Below, in pieces: positions 9,929 to 18,884 of a stretch of DNA of 64,000 nt (position 1 is the first letter of the stretch; each line of letters begins with the position of its first letter). The notes under the pieces are model-generated. The model made no database searches, had not been told where the DNA came from, and worked only from the letters and a program-made list of their open reading frames with translations. The position numbers and the translations under genes are program-made. Source of the DNA: an uncultured Jannaschia sp. (lineage in GTDB: Bacteria > Pseudomonadota > Alphaproteobacteria > Rhodobacterales > Rhodobacteraceae); contig NZ_CANLTQ010000002.1 of assembly GCF_947494025.1 (NCBI RefSeq), forward strand, positions 248,001-312,000, given 5' to 3'.

Positions 9929-11248
9929 TCAGGCGGCCAGAGCCCGGACAAGCGCGTGGAAACTTGCACGCGGCGTCCGCAGCTGGGTTTCGAAATCGAC
10001 ATGGACTAGGCCGAACCGCTTGTCGTAGCCGAACGCCCATTCGTAATTGTCCAGAAGCGACCAGAACGTGTAGCCCTTCATCGGCACGCCGCCCTCGATG
10101 ACGCGCCGGACAGCGTGAAGGTGGCCGTCGAGATACGCGATCCGCTCCGGATCCTGTCCGAGAACGGCATCGCGGTTCGCCATGCCGTTCTCGGTGATAT
10201 AGAGGGGCAGGTCGCCCGTATACTCCGTCGCGGTCCGGCGCAGCAGCTTCTCCAACCCTTCGGGGTAGATCTCCCAGCCCATATCCGTCTTGGGCAGCGG
10301 CCCCGGCGCGTCGACGATCCGGGGCCATACGTCGCCCCCGCGGGTCAGGCGCTTGCAGGTGTAGTAGTTGATCCCGAACCAGTCGATCGGCTGCGCGATC
10401 GTCGCCATGTCGTCGCGCCAGCCCGCCGGCAGATACGGCTCGAGCCCGGCCATCACCTCTTCGGGGTATTGCCCCTTGGTCATCGCGGCCGCGAACCACC
10501 GGTTGTAGATCCCGTCGTAGATTCGGGCGGCCTGCCGGTCCTGCTCGCTGTCGGTCAGCGGATGCGGGTATTCCATGTTGCAGACGGCGCCGAGATTGCC
10601 GACGTTCTCCGCGCGAAGCGCCGCGACCGAGAGCCCGTGGGACAACGCGACGTGATGCATGGCCTTTCCCGCGGCATCGAGGCTTTGCAGTCCGGGCGCG
10701 TGGTGCCCCTCGTAATGGCTGAGCCAGGCCACGCACCACGGTTCGTTGATCGGGGCGGTGGACCACAGCCGGTCGCCCAGCCGCCGCCCGATGATCGAGG
10801 CGAAATCGGCGAGGCGTTCGGGAATCTCCCGCACGGTCCAGCCTCCGCGCCGCGACAACGCTTCGGGCAACTCCCAGTGATAGAGCGTCGCCATGGGCTT
10901 CAGGCCACGGTCCAGCATTCCGTCAACGAGCCGGTCGTAGAAGTCGAGCCCTTCGGGATTGACGTGTACGCCATCCGGCATGACGCGCGCCCAGGAGGTC
11001 GAAAAGCGATACCCGTCGAGCCCCGCCTGCCGGACGAGATCAAGATCCTCCGGCCAGCGGTGAAAGTGGTCGCAGGCGACGGCGCCGGTATGGCCCTCGT
11101 GGACCCGTCCCGGCATCTCGGCGAAGGCGTCCCAATGGGTCCGCCCGGCGCCGCCGAAAGCGTGTCCCTCGATCTGGTAGGCCGACGTGGCGGCGGCGAA
11201 GACGAAGCCGTCCGGGAAGTCCGCGCGTCCGAGGGTCAGTTCGTCCAT
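9929..11248 (-). CDS. bgl: GH1 beta-glucosidase
   Basis: Glycoside hydrolase family 1 enzyme of 439 residues with no signal peptide, so it should cleave imported beta-glucosides in the cytoplasm. The acid/base is E169 in APINEPWC and the nucleophile is E353 in YITENGMAN. FVFAAATSAYQIEG at the N-terminus and YTFWSLLDNYEWAFGY near the C-terminus are family hallmarks of the substrate pocket. It is transcribed divergently from aglE. Its own ribosome-binding site is weak (AGGA about 11 bases upstream), while a 35-codon upstream frame with a strong AGGGGGG overlaps the start. No regulator gene is adjacent. Confidence 0.93.
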   Translation of the reverse strand: MDELTLGRADFPDGFVFAAATSAYQIEGHAFGGAGRTHWDAFAEMPGRVHEGHTGAVACDHFHRWPEDLDLVRQAGLDGYRFSTSWARVMPDGVHVNPEGLDFYDRLVDGMLDRGLKPMATLYHWELPEALSRRGGWTVREIPERLADFASIIGRRLGDRLWSTAPINEPWCVAWLSHYEGHHAPGLQSLDAAGKAMHHVALSHGLSVAALRAENVGNLGAVCNMEYPHPLTDSEQDRQAARIYDGIYNRWFAAAMTKGQYPEEVMAGLEPYLPAGWRDDMATIAQPIDWFGINYYTCKRLTRGGDVWPRIVDAPGPLPKTDMGWEIYPEGLEKLLRRTATEYTGDLPLYITENGMANRDAVLGQDPERIAYLDGHLHAVRRVIEGGVPMKGYTFWSLLDNYEWAFGYDKRFGLVHVDFETQLRTPRASFHALVRALAA

Positions 11249-11566
11249 GTCGCCGCCGATCCTGAACCGGAGGCCGCCCGCGCATCCGTGCCGCGATCCG
11301 GTGCCGCCGCGGGGCCGCGTTCATCCGGGCGTCTCGCGTCCATGTTTCCCCCCTGCCGGTTGCGTGCGGACGATGCCTTGATTTCCGACGAGCAGAAGCC
11401 GCCATTTCATTCGCGGCTGCAACTGCAAATACGTTCGCGCGCGTCATGCCCCCCGGTTGGGGCCGTTGACATCCAAATGTCCGCCCCCCCATGATTTCCT
11501 GACATGCGCGGCACGAGGGCCGGCGCAGATCGTCGGGACGCGGATCGCATCCGCAGGGGAGGAACG
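11249..11566. promoter_or_regulatory. Divergent control region between bgl-glk and aglEFGAK
   Basis: A 318-bp region without an established gene. For the rightward operon TTGACA (11466-11471) with CATGAT (11490-11495) at 18-bp spacing is a plausible promoter, and AGGGGAGGA stands just before the aglE ATG. For the leftward operon no clear -10 was found; a 35-codon reading frame from 11343 with AGGGGGG upstream overlaps the bgl start. A LacI-family regulator (AglR) controls such operons in Sinorhizobium, but no convincing palindromic operator was recognised here. Confidence 0.5.
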
Positions 11567-12931
11567 ATGCTGAGGACGATGCAGACTTTGATGACCGGCA
11601 CGGCTGTCGGCCTGCTGGCCGCCGGAACGGCGATGGCGCAGAGCCACGGCGACTTCACCGTGGGCGAGGGCGACTTCACCTGGGACAGCTACCAGGAGTT
11701 CGCGGACGCGACCGATCTCTCGGGCGAGACGCTGACGATCTCGGGTCCCTGGACGGGGGACGAGAAGGCGAAGGTCGACATCGTGATGGCCTTCTTCGAG
11801 GAAGCGACCGGCGCTTCGGTCGAATATTCCGGCTCCGACAATTTCGAGCAGGACATCATCATCGCCGCCCGTGCCGGGTCCGCGCCGAACCTCGCGGTCT
11901 TTCCGCAGCCGGGCCTTGCCGCCGACATGGCCGCGCAGGGCCTGCTGACGCCGCTCGAGGAGGGGACGGCCGAATGGGTGGCGGAGAACTTCGCCGCCGG
12001 GCAGTCCTGGGTCGATCTTGGCACCTACGAAGGGCCGGACGGCGAGGAGCAGCTCTACGGCTTCTTCTACCGCATCGACCTCAAGTCGCTCGTCTGGTAC
12101 TCGCCCGCCGCCTTCGACGAGATGGGATACGACATTCCGGAAACGATGGAGGACCTGAAGGCGCTCACCGAGCAGATCGTCGAGGACGGCGAGACGCCGT
12201 GGTGCATCGGGCTCGGCTCCGGCGCGGCGACGGGCTGGCCCGCGACCGACTGGGTCGAGGAGATGATGCTGCGCGTCAACAGCCCCGAGGACTACGATGC
12301 CTGGGTGACGAACGATCTGCCTTTCGACGACCCGAAGGTCATCGCCGCGATCGAGGAGTTCGGCTGGTTCGCCACCAACGACGATTACGTCTCGGGCGGC
12401 GCGCAATCGGTCGCCAATACCGACTTCCGCGACAGCCCCTCGGGCCTCTTCGAGATTCCGCCGGGCTGCTACATGCACCGGCAGGCCTCGTTCATCCCGG
12501 CCTTCTTCCCGGAAGGGACCGTGGTCGGGGAGGATGTCGACTTCTTCTACTTCCCTGCCTACGAGGATCGGGATCTGGGACAGCCCGTTCTCGGCGCCGG
12601 CACGCTCTTCGCGATCACCGATCCGTCGGACGCGGCGACCGCCATGATCGATTACCTGAAGCTGCCGGTCGCGCACGAGCTCTGGATGGCGCAGGGCGGG
12701 TTCCTCACGGCGCATGCCGGGGTGAACCCCGACACCTATGCCGACGAAAGCCAGGCCGCGCAGGGCGAGATCCTGTCGGAGGCCACGACCTTCCGCTTCG
12801 ACGCCTCCGACCTGATGCCGGGCGAGATCGGCGCCGGCGCGTTCTGGGCCGGCATGGTGGATTACGTCACCGGTGCGGACGCCGAAAGCGTGGCGGGGCA
12901 GATCCAGCAGCGTTGGGACGCGCTCAATTGA
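11567..12931 (+). CDS. aglE: Alpha-glucoside ABC transporter substrate-binding protein AglE
   Basis: Periplasmic solute-binding protein (family 1) of 454 residues. The signal peptide covers about residues 1-26, ending TAMAQ. The body begins GDFTVGEGDFTWDSYQ, and YSGSDNFEQDIIIAARAG is typical of AglE. The start at 11567 is fixed by AGGGGAGGA just upstream; an in-frame ATG at 11504 lies ahead of the signal peptide and is rejected. With AglF, AglG and AglK it would import sucrose, maltose, trehalose or related alpha-glucosides, as shown for the Sinorhizobium agl system; the actual range here is inferred. A hairpin follows the gene. Confidence 0.92.
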   Translation: MLRTMQTLMTGTAVGLLAAGTAMAQSHGDFTVGEGDFTWDSYQEFADATDLSGETLTISGPWTGDEKAKVDIVMAFFEEATGASVEYSGSDNFEQDIIIAARAGSAPNLAVFPQPGLAADMAAQGLLTPLEEGTAEWVAENFAAGQSWVDLGTYEGPDGEEQLYGFFYRIDLKSLVWYSPAAFDEMGYDIPETMEDLKALTEQIVEDGETPWCIGLGSGAATGWPATDWVEEMMLRVNSPEDYDAWVTNDLPFDDPKVIAAIEEFGWFATNDDYVSGGAQSVANTDFRDSPSGLFEIPPGCYMHRQASFIPAFFPEGTVVGEDVDFFYFPAYEDRDLGQPVLGAGTLFAITDPSDAATAMIDYLKLPVAHELWMAQGGFLTAHAGVNPDTYADESQAAQGEILSEATTFRFDASDLMPGEIGAGAFWAGMVDYVTGADAESVAGQIQQRWDALN

Positions 12932-12940
12932 GCACGCTCC

Positions 12941-12964
12941 GGCCCGCGCTTCCGGGCGCGGGCC
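12941..12964 (+). promoter_or_regulatory. Hairpin after aglE (partial terminator or mRNA stabiliser)
   Basis: A perfect 9-bp GC stem, GGCCCGCGC / GCGCGGGCC, closes a 6-nt loop and is followed by ACTTTTCCTTT. It begins 9 bases after the aglE stop and lies 67 bp before aglF. Its position directly after a binding-protein gene mirrors the hairpin after glpV, and it should reduce but not abolish transcription into aglFGAK. Confidence 0.65.
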
Positions 12965-13031
12965 ACTTTTCCTTTGACCGGGGAACCGAACCCGGCCTTA
13001 GCTGCAGGACCCGCGGGTCAGGGAGGAAGCC

Positions 13032-14009
13032 ATGTCGCCGTTATTTCAAGGAGTTCTGACGGTCGTCATCGGCGTTGGCGGGTGCATCGGTTATTTCTGG
13101 ACCTCCAACCTTGTCCTCGACAAGGTCCTGTTCCCGCCGCGTGGTCCGAATGCCGGGCGGAACATCAACCGGGCCAATGCGATCCGCCCCTGGCTCTTCC
13201 TGCTGCCGGCGATGCTCGCGCTCGCCCTCTACCTCGTCTATCCGGTCTTCGGCAGCTTCTGGCGCTCGCTCTTCAATCGCGCGGGGACCGACTTCGTCGG
13301 TGCCGGGAACTACGTCGCGTTGATGGGGGACGGGGAGTTCCGCGGGGCGCTGTTCAACAACTTCCTCTGGGTGCTCTTCGTGCCCGCCGCCGCGACCTTT
13401 CTGGGCCTTCTCGTGGCGCAGCTGACCGACCGGTTGAAATGGGGGAACATCGCAAAGTCCCTCATCTTCATGCCGATGGCGATCAGCTTTGTCGGCGCGT
13501 CGCTCATCTGGAAGTTCGTCTACGCGGTCGATCCCGACATCGGCATCATCAACGCGATCCGCGACACGTTCGGCATGGCGCCGGTCGACCCGCTCCAGGT
13601 CGGGTTCTGGAACAATTTCTTCCTGATGGTCATCCTGGTCTGGGTTCAGACGGGCTTCGCCATGGTCATCCTCTCGGCGGCGCTGCGCGGCATCCCGGAA
13701 GAGACGATCGAGGCGGCGATCATCGACGGCGCGAGCCCCCTGCAAATCTTCTTCCGCATCAAGATTCCGCAGATCATGGGCACGATCGTCGTCGTCTGGA
13801 CCACGATCACCATTCTGGTCCTGAAGGTCTTCGACATTGTCTACGCGATGACCGGCGGCAACTTCGGAACGCAGATCCTGCCCAGCTACATGATGGAATA
13901 CATGTTCCGCGACGACGGGCGGGCGACGGCGGTGGCCTTCGTCATTATGATCATCGTGCTTCCGGTCATGGTCTGGAACATCGTGCAGGCGAATAAGGAG
14001 GTTCGCTGA
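13032..14009 (+). CDS. aglF: Alpha-glucoside ABC transporter permease AglF
   Basis: Inner-membrane permease of 325 residues. An extra N-terminal helix (about residues 5-25) and a basic stretch precede the usual six helices, as in other AglF proteins. The EAA loop is IEAAIIDGASPLQIFFRIKI at about residues 225-244. AAGGAGGT near the 3' end of aglF, just ahead of its stop, serves as the ribosome-binding site of aglG, whose ATG begins one base after the aglF stop. It forms the channel with AglG. Confidence 0.9.
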   Translation: MSPLFQGVLTVVIGVGGCIGYFWTSNLVLDKVLFPPRGPNAGRNINRANAIRPWLFLLPAMLALALYLVYPVFGSFWRSLFNRAGTDFVGAGNYVALMGDGEFRGALFNNFLWVLFVPAAATFLGLLVAQLTDRLKWGNIAKSLIFMPMAISFVGASLIWKFVYAVDPDIGIINAIRDTFGMAPVDPLQVGFWNNFFLMVILVWVQTGFAMVILSAALRGIPEETIEAAIIDGASPLQIFFRIKIPQIMGTIVVVWTTITILVLKVFDIVYAMTGGNFGTQILPSYMMEYMFRDDGRATAVAFVIMIIVLPVMVWNIVQANKEVR

Positions 14010-14010
14010 C

Positions 14011-15156
14011 ATGGCCGCAGCATCCGATGACGGCATCGCAGGCGCCAAGAGCGGCCTGTCCCTGGTCACCAACGTCACCGTCCTCCTCCTCGTCATCCTC
14101 TGGCTGATCCCCACGGTGGGTCTGCTGGTTTCGAGCTTCCGCGACCGCGATGCGATCGGCGGCTCTGGATGGTGGCGGGCCTTCACGGCGACGAGCCAGA
14201 ACGTCGCGATCTCCACGGAAGGCGAGTTCACGCAGACGCCGGACGGCTGGACGCTGACGGGCAACGTCTTTGGTCCGGACGGGTCGGGCGAGGTTTCGGC
14301 CTTCGGCGGGCGACGCTCGGAGCCGAACGCCTTCGCCCCCGGCGAGACCGGCGAACTGGTCCGCGGCCGCACACTCACGATCGAGGCCGACGGCGACTTC
14401 GTCTATGTCGACCCGGATGCGGAGGAACCGTCCCGCAATCCGACGCTCTATGTTGCGACGGAAGTGCCGCCGACGTTCGGGACCGGTAACTACGAGACGA
14501 TCCTGTTCTCGAACGGCATGGACCGGGCCTTCATCAACACGCTGACGGTGACGATTCCCGCGACGATCATCCCGATCCTCGTCGCGGCCTTCGCCGCCTA
14601 TGCTCTGGCCTGGATGGACTTCCCGTTCCGCGGCACGATTATCGCGATCATCGTCGGCTTGCTGGTCGTCCCGCTTCAGCTCGCGCTCGTGCCGATGCTG
14701 AAGTTCCACAACACGATCGGTATCGGGCAGAGCTTCTACGGGATCTGGTTCGCCCATACCGGGTTCGGCCTGCCGCTCGCGATCTACCTGCTTCGCAATT
14801 ACATGGTGGGTCTGCCGCGCGACATCATCGAGAGCGCCAAGGTCGACGGCGCCACCGACTTCCAGGTCTTCACGCGGATCGTGCTGCCGCTCAGTTTCCC
14901 TGCGTTGGCCTCCTTTGCGATCTTCCAGTTCCTGTGGACATGGAACGACCTGCTCATCGCCAAGGTGTTCCTGCCGTCGAGCGCGGAATCCTGGGTGATG
15001 ACGGTCAAGATCGCGGACGACCTGCTCGGTTCGCGCGGCGGCGACTGGGGCATCCTCGCCGCGGCGGCCTTCGTGTCGATCGCGGTTCCGCTTCTGGTTT
15101 TCTTCACGATGCAGCGGTATCTGGTGCGCGGCCTTCTGGCCGGCTCCGTGAAATAG
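14011..15156 (+). CDS. aglG: Alpha-glucoside ABC transporter permease AglG
   Basis: Inner-membrane permease of 381 residues. Between the first helix (about residues 22-44) and the second (about 175-195) lies a soluble insert of roughly 120 residues (SGWWRAFTATSQNVAISTEG and onward), which should fold in the periplasm; such an insert is usual for AglG and makes it longer than generic MalG proteins. The EAA motif is IESAKVDGATDFQVFTRIVL. It overlaps functionally with AglF in the channel. It is followed by aglA after 8 bases. Confidence 0.9.
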   Translation: MAAASDDGIAGAKSGLSLVTNVTVLLLVILWLIPTVGLLVSSFRDRDAIGGSGWWRAFTATSQNVAISTEGEFTQTPDGWTLTGNVFGPDGSGEVSAFGGRRSEPNAFAPGETGELVRGRTLTIEADGDFVYVDPDAEEPSRNPTLYVATEVPPTFGTGNYETILFSNGMDRAFINTLTVTIPATIIPILVAAFAAYALAWMDFPFRGTIIAIIVGLLVVPLQLALVPMLKFHNTIGIGQSFYGIWFAHTGFGLPLAIYLLRNYMVGLPRDIIESAKVDGATDFQVFTRIVLPLSFPALASFAIFQFLWTWNDLLIAKVFLPSSAESWVMTVKIADDLLGSRGGDWGILAAAAFVSIAVPLLVFFTMQRYLVRGLLAGSVK

Positions 15157-15164
15157 GACACCGC

Positions 15165-16814
15165 ATGATCGCCATCGCCGAAGCCCAGCAGCCCGCGCAG
15201 AATCTCGATTGGTGGCGCGGGGGTGTGATCTATCAGATTTATCCCCGGTCCTATCAGGACAGCAACGGCGACGGCATCGGCGACCTCGCGGGCATCACCG
15301 AACGGCTGCCCTACGTGGCCTCGCTCGGGGTCGACGCGATCTGGATCAGCCCGTTCTTCACGTCGCCCATGAAAGATTTCGGCTACGACGTCAGCGACTA
15401 CCGCGACGTCGATCCGATGTTCGGCACGCTCGCCGATTTCGATGAGCTGGTGGCGACCGCGCATCGGTTCGGCATCCGGGTCATGATCGACCTCGTCCTG
15501 TCGCACAGCTCCGACAAGCATCCGTGGTTCCGCGAAAGCCGCGGCTCGCGCCACAATCCCAGGTCGGACTGGTATGTCTGGGCTGATCCGAAGCCCGACG
15601 GCACGGCGCCCAACAACTGGCTGTCGATCTTCGGCGGCCCGGCCTGGCAGTGGGACACCCGGCGGCAGCAATACTACCTCCACAATTTCCTCGTCAGCCA
15701 GCCCGACCTGAACTTCCACAACCCCGACGTGCAGGACGCGCTGCTCGACGTGGCGCGCTTCTGGCTCGATCACGGGGTCGACGGGTTCCGGCTCGACGTC
15801 ATCAACTTCTACTTCGCCGACCGCTACCTGCGCGACAATCCGGCCCTGCCGCCCGAGCGTCGCAATGCGCACATCGCGCCGCAGGTGAACCCCTACAACC
15901 ACCAGGAACACATCCACTCCAAGAACCAGCCGGAGAACCTCGTCTTCCTGAAGCGGTTCCGCGACCTTCTGGACGCGTATCCCGGCACCGCCGCGGTCGG
16001 CGAGGTCGGTGATGCGCAGCTCGGCATGGAGATCCTGGGCCAGTACACGCGCGACGGGGAGGGGGTGCACATGTGCTACGCCTTCGATTTTCTCGCCGCC
16101 GATCCGCTGACCGCCCGCCGCATCGTCGACGTCTTCGACCACATGGACCGGGCCGCTCCGGATGGCTGGGTTTGCTGGGCGCTGTCGAATCACGACGTGA
16201 CCCGCCACATGACCCGGTGGCATCTGACGGAAGCAGCCGCGCGCTGCTACGCGACGCTCATCCAGACGCTGCGCGGCTCGGTCTGCCTCTACCAGGGAGA
16301 AGAGCTCGGCCTGACGGAATCGAGCGTCGCCTACGAGGATCTGCGCGATCCCTACGGCATCGAGTTCTGGCCTGAATTCGCCGGTCGCGACGGATGCCGC
16401 ACGCCGATGGTGTGGGAGACGTCGAACACCAATGGCGGGTTCAGCCAGACAAAGCCCTGGCTTCCGGTCGCGCCCGAGCATCTCGGCAAGGCGGTCGCCG
16501 ATCAGGAAGGGGCGCCGGATGCCATGCTGCATCACTACCGCCGGGTGATCGCGCTTCGCGGCGCCCACGAAGTGCTGCGCTCGGGAACGCAGCGCGACAC
16601 GACAGCCCGCGGCGACGTTCTCAGTTTCACCCGGGAGGGCGGAGGCGTGCGGATCTTCGCGGCGTTCAATCTCGGCAAGGGGACGAACACCGTTCCGGCT
16701 CCGGCCGGGCTCTGGCGCGCGATCGAGGGAATCGGCGGGTCGGAGCTGAACGACGGGACGGGCGGGCTGATCCTCGGCCCGTGGGACTACGTGCTTCTGC
16801 GCGCGACAGGCTAG
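15165..16814 (+). CDS. aglA: GH13 alpha-glucosidase AglA
   Basis: Cytoplasmic alpha-glucosidase of 549 residues, hydrolysing imported alpha-glucosides to glucose. GH13 signatures are complete: WRGGVIYQIYPRSYQDSNGD at the start, nucleophile D211 in GFRLDVINFY, general acid E280 in AVGEVGDAQ, and transition-state stabiliser D344 in LSNHDVTRH. No signal peptide is present. The start at 15165 follows the aglG stop by 8 bases with a weak AGGACA upstream. Placement between the permease genes and the ATPase gene is that of the Sinorhizobium aglEFGAK operon. Confidence 0.94.
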   Translation: MIAIAEAQQPAQNLDWWRGGVIYQIYPRSYQDSNGDGIGDLAGITERLPYVASLGVDAIWISPFFTSPMKDFGYDVSDYRDVDPMFGTLADFDELVATAHRFGIRVMIDLVLSHSSDKHPWFRESRGSRHNPRSDWYVWADPKPDGTAPNNWLSIFGGPAWQWDTRRQQYYLHNFLVSQPDLNFHNPDVQDALLDVARFWLDHGVDGFRLDVINFYFADRYLRDNPALPPERRNAHIAPQVNPYNHQEHIHSKNQPENLVFLKRFRDLLDAYPGTAAVGEVGDAQLGMEILGQYTRDGEGVHMCYAFDFLAADPLTARRIVDVFDHMDRAAPDGWVCWALSNHDVTRHMTRWHLTEAAARCYATLIQTLRGSVCLYQGEELGLTESSVAYEDLRDPYGIEFWPEFAGRDGCRTPMVWETSNTNGGFSQTKPWLPVAPEHLGKAVADQEGAPDAMLHHYRRVIALRGAHEVLRSGTQRDTTARGDVLSFTREGGGVRIFAAFNLGKGTNTVPAPAGLWRAIEGIGGSELNDGTGGLILGPWDYVLLRATG

Positions 16815-16836
16815 CGCAGCGAAAGGGAGGGGCGGA

Positions 16837-17940
16837 ATGGCGAATCTGAAACTTACGGATGTGGCCAAGGTTTATGGCGGTCAGGTCGAGGTTCTGAAGA
16901 ACATCGACCTCGACATCCGGACCGGGGAACTCATCGTCTTCGTCGGCCCGTCCGGCTGCGGCAAGTCCACGCTCCTCCGGATGATCGCCGGTCTGGAGAA
17001 GATCTCCTCGGGCACGCTCGAAATCGACGGACAGGTGGTCAATGACGTCCCGCCGTCGGAGCGCGGCATCGCGATGGTGTTCCAGTCCTATGCACTCTAC
17101 CCGCATATGACCGTGCGCGAGAACATGCAGTTCGCCCTCAAAATTGCGAAGGTCTCGAAGGCGGAGATGGAGTCCGCGGTGGAGGCGGCGGCGCGGAAGC
17201 TTCAGCTCACGCCATATCTCGACCGTCTGCCGAAGGCGCTGTCGGGCGGCCAGCGGCAGCGGGTCGCAATCGGCCGCGCCATCGTGCGCGACCCCAAGGT
17301 CTATCTCTTCGACGAGCCGCTCTCGAACCTCGACGCCGCGCTTCGCGTCGCGACCCGGATCGAGATCGCGCAGCTGAAGGAGCAGATGCCGGATTCGACG
17401 ATGATCTACGTCACGCACGACCAGGTGGAGGCGATGACGCTCGCTACCCGCATCGTGGTCCTGGCCAACAAGGGGATCGCGCAGGTCGGCACGCCGCTCG
17501 ACCTTTACGAGCGCCCGGAGACCGAGTTCGTGGCGCAGTTCATCGGCTCGCCCGCGATGAACCTCATGGCCGGGGAGATCGTCGGGACCGGTCCGACGAC
17601 GCGGCTAAGGCTTCATGAAGGGGGCGGCACGATCGAATCGGGCGTGCCGTCCCGCGAGGAGGATATGGGAGCCACGGTCAATGTCGGCATCCGTCCGGAG
17701 GACATGATCCCGGCCGAAGGCGAGGATTACGCGTTCCGCGGCAAGGTCGACATCGTCGAGGCGCTCGGCGAGGTGACGCAGCTTTATTTCGAAGTGTCCC
17801 GGACCGGCGAGGAGACGGACACGATCATCGCCAAGCTGCAGGGCATTCATACCGATATCCGCGGACGCGAGATGTCCCTCACCGCGAAGCCGTCGAAAGT
17901 GCATATCTTCCGCAACGGCGTGTCCTTGCTCTATCGCTGA
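16837..17940 (+). CDS. aglK: Alpha-glucoside ABC transporter ATPase AglK
   Basis: MalK/UgpC-type ATPase of 367 residues that powers AglEFG. Walker A GPSGCGKST (about residues 36-44), Q-loop VFQSYALYPHMTV, signature LSGGQRQR, Walker B VYLFDEPLSNLD and switch His in YVTHDQVEAM are all intact. The C-terminal third (from about residue 235) is the TOBE/OB-fold regulatory region. AGGGAGGGG precedes the ATG. It is the last gene of the operon and converges on a small lipoprotein gene. Confidence 0.92.
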   Translation: MANLKLTDVAKVYGGQVEVLKNIDLDIRTGELIVFVGPSGCGKSTLLRMIAGLEKISSGTLEIDGQVVNDVPPSERGIAMVFQSYALYPHMTVRENMQFALKIAKVSKAEMESAVEAAARKLQLTPYLDRLPKALSGGQRQRVAIGRAIVRDPKVYLFDEPLSNLDAALRVATRIEIAQLKEQMPDSTMIYVTHDQVEAMTLATRIVVLANKGIAQVGTPLDLYERPETEFVAQFIGSPAMNLMAGEIVGTGPTTRLRLHEGGGTIESGVPSREEDMGATVNVGIRPEDMIPAEGEDYAFRGKVDIVEALGEVTQLYFEVSRTGEETDTIIAKLQGIHTDIRGREMSLTAKPSKVHIFRNGVSLLYR

Positions 17941-18012
17941 CCGGACCCGACGCGACCGCCCGGGATACGCCGGTCGGCCGCGCCGCGTTTGCGTGCCGGA
18001 TGGCGGCGGGAG

Positions 18013-18180
18013 CTATTCGTCGGACGTCGCCGCGCCGACCGTGCCGCCGACCACCGCGCCCGCGGGCCCGGCCAGCACGGCCCCGCCGAGACCGCCGGTC
18101 GCGGCGCGTTCCGTCGCACCGCTGCCGCAGGCGGCCAACCCGACCAGACTCCCCATGAGAAAAACGATGCGACCGAACAT
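18013..18180 (-). CDS. Small glycine-zipper lipoprotein (55 residues)
   Basis: A short reading frame starting at 18180 with GGGAGG 5 bases upstream. The signal region MFGRIVFLMGSLVGLAACGS ends in a lipobox (LAAC, Cys18). The mature part is rich in Gly and Ala in a glycine-zipper pattern (GGLGGAVLAGPAGAVVGGTV), then TSDE. Entericidin-like and other glycine-zipper envelope lipoproteins look similar; the function is unknown. The good ribosome-binding site and precise lipobox are the reasons for calling such a short gene. Confidence 0.7.
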   Translation of the reverse strand: MFGRIVFLMGSLVGLAACGSGATERAATGGLGGAVLAGPAGAVVGGTVGAATSDE

Positions 18181-18279
18181 GAAGACCTCCCATACGACGA
18201 TGCCATTGGCATCTTGATTACATCGCGGCGTGTCCGCGTCCGGTTCCCTGCTCGTCCGGAACGCCGGGGTTCGCGACGG

Positions 18280-18816
18280 TCAGGATCGCATCCGTACGAC
18301 GCCGATATAAGGCAGGTTCCGGTTCCGCTGCGCGTAGTCGATGCCATAGCCTACGACAAAGGCGTCGGGGATCTCGAAGCCCGTCCAGCTTGCCCTGACA
18401 TCCACTTCCCGCCGCGATGGCTTGTCGAGCAGCGCGATCGTCTCGAGCCGCTTGGGGTCGCGATGACCGAGGAAGTTGATGACGTGCCGCAGCGTATGGC
18501 CGGTATCGACGATGTCCTCCACGACGAGGACGTCGCGCCCCGCGATCTCCCCCCGCAGGTCCTTGAGGATGCGGACCTCGCGGCTCGATTCCATGGCGTT
18601 GCCGTAGCTTGACGCTTCGAGGAAATCGACCTCCACCGGCAGCTGCAGCTCGCGCACGAGGTCGGCGATGAACACGAAGGAGCCGCGCAGGAGGCCGACG
18701 ACGACGAGCTTCTCGGTGCCGGCGAACCGCGTCTCGATCTCGCGGGAAAGCGCCTCGATCCGCGCGGCGATGGCCTTGGCGCTGATCATCTGCTCGATCA
18801 CGTAGTCGTCCTGCAT
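18280..18816 (-). CDS. hpt: Hypoxanthine phosphoribosyltransferase
   Basis: Purine-salvage enzyme of 178 residues converting hypoxanthine (and guanine) with PRPP to IMP (GMP). The PRPP motif is [23 protein letters not shown] is the flexible-loop region and [20 protein letters not shown] the base-binding C-terminus. The ATG at 18816 gives the family start [10 protein letters not shown]; an ATG 14 codons upstream is possible but extends into the divergent promoter region shared with the COQ10-like gene, 68 bp away. Confidence 0.92.
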   Translation of the reverse strand: MQDDYVIEQMISAKAIAARIEALSREIETRFAGTEKLVVVGLLRGSFVFIADLVRELQLPVEVDFLEASSYGNAMESSREVRILKDLRGEIAGRDVLVVEDIVDTGHTLRHVINFLGHRDPKRLETIALLDKPSRREVDVRASWTGFEIPDAFVVGYGIDYAQRNRNLPYIGVVRMRS

Positions 18817-18884
18817 GTTGCCCCCTTCGGACCCTTGCGCCATCAGAGGCGTTAACATGCAGATCGCCCGACCCCAAGGATGAC

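Noticed and set aside
11249-11566. LacI-type operator for AglR in the divergent region
   Set aside because: Only weak half-site resemblance (GCAAATACGTTCGC) was found; no symmetric operator could be defended.
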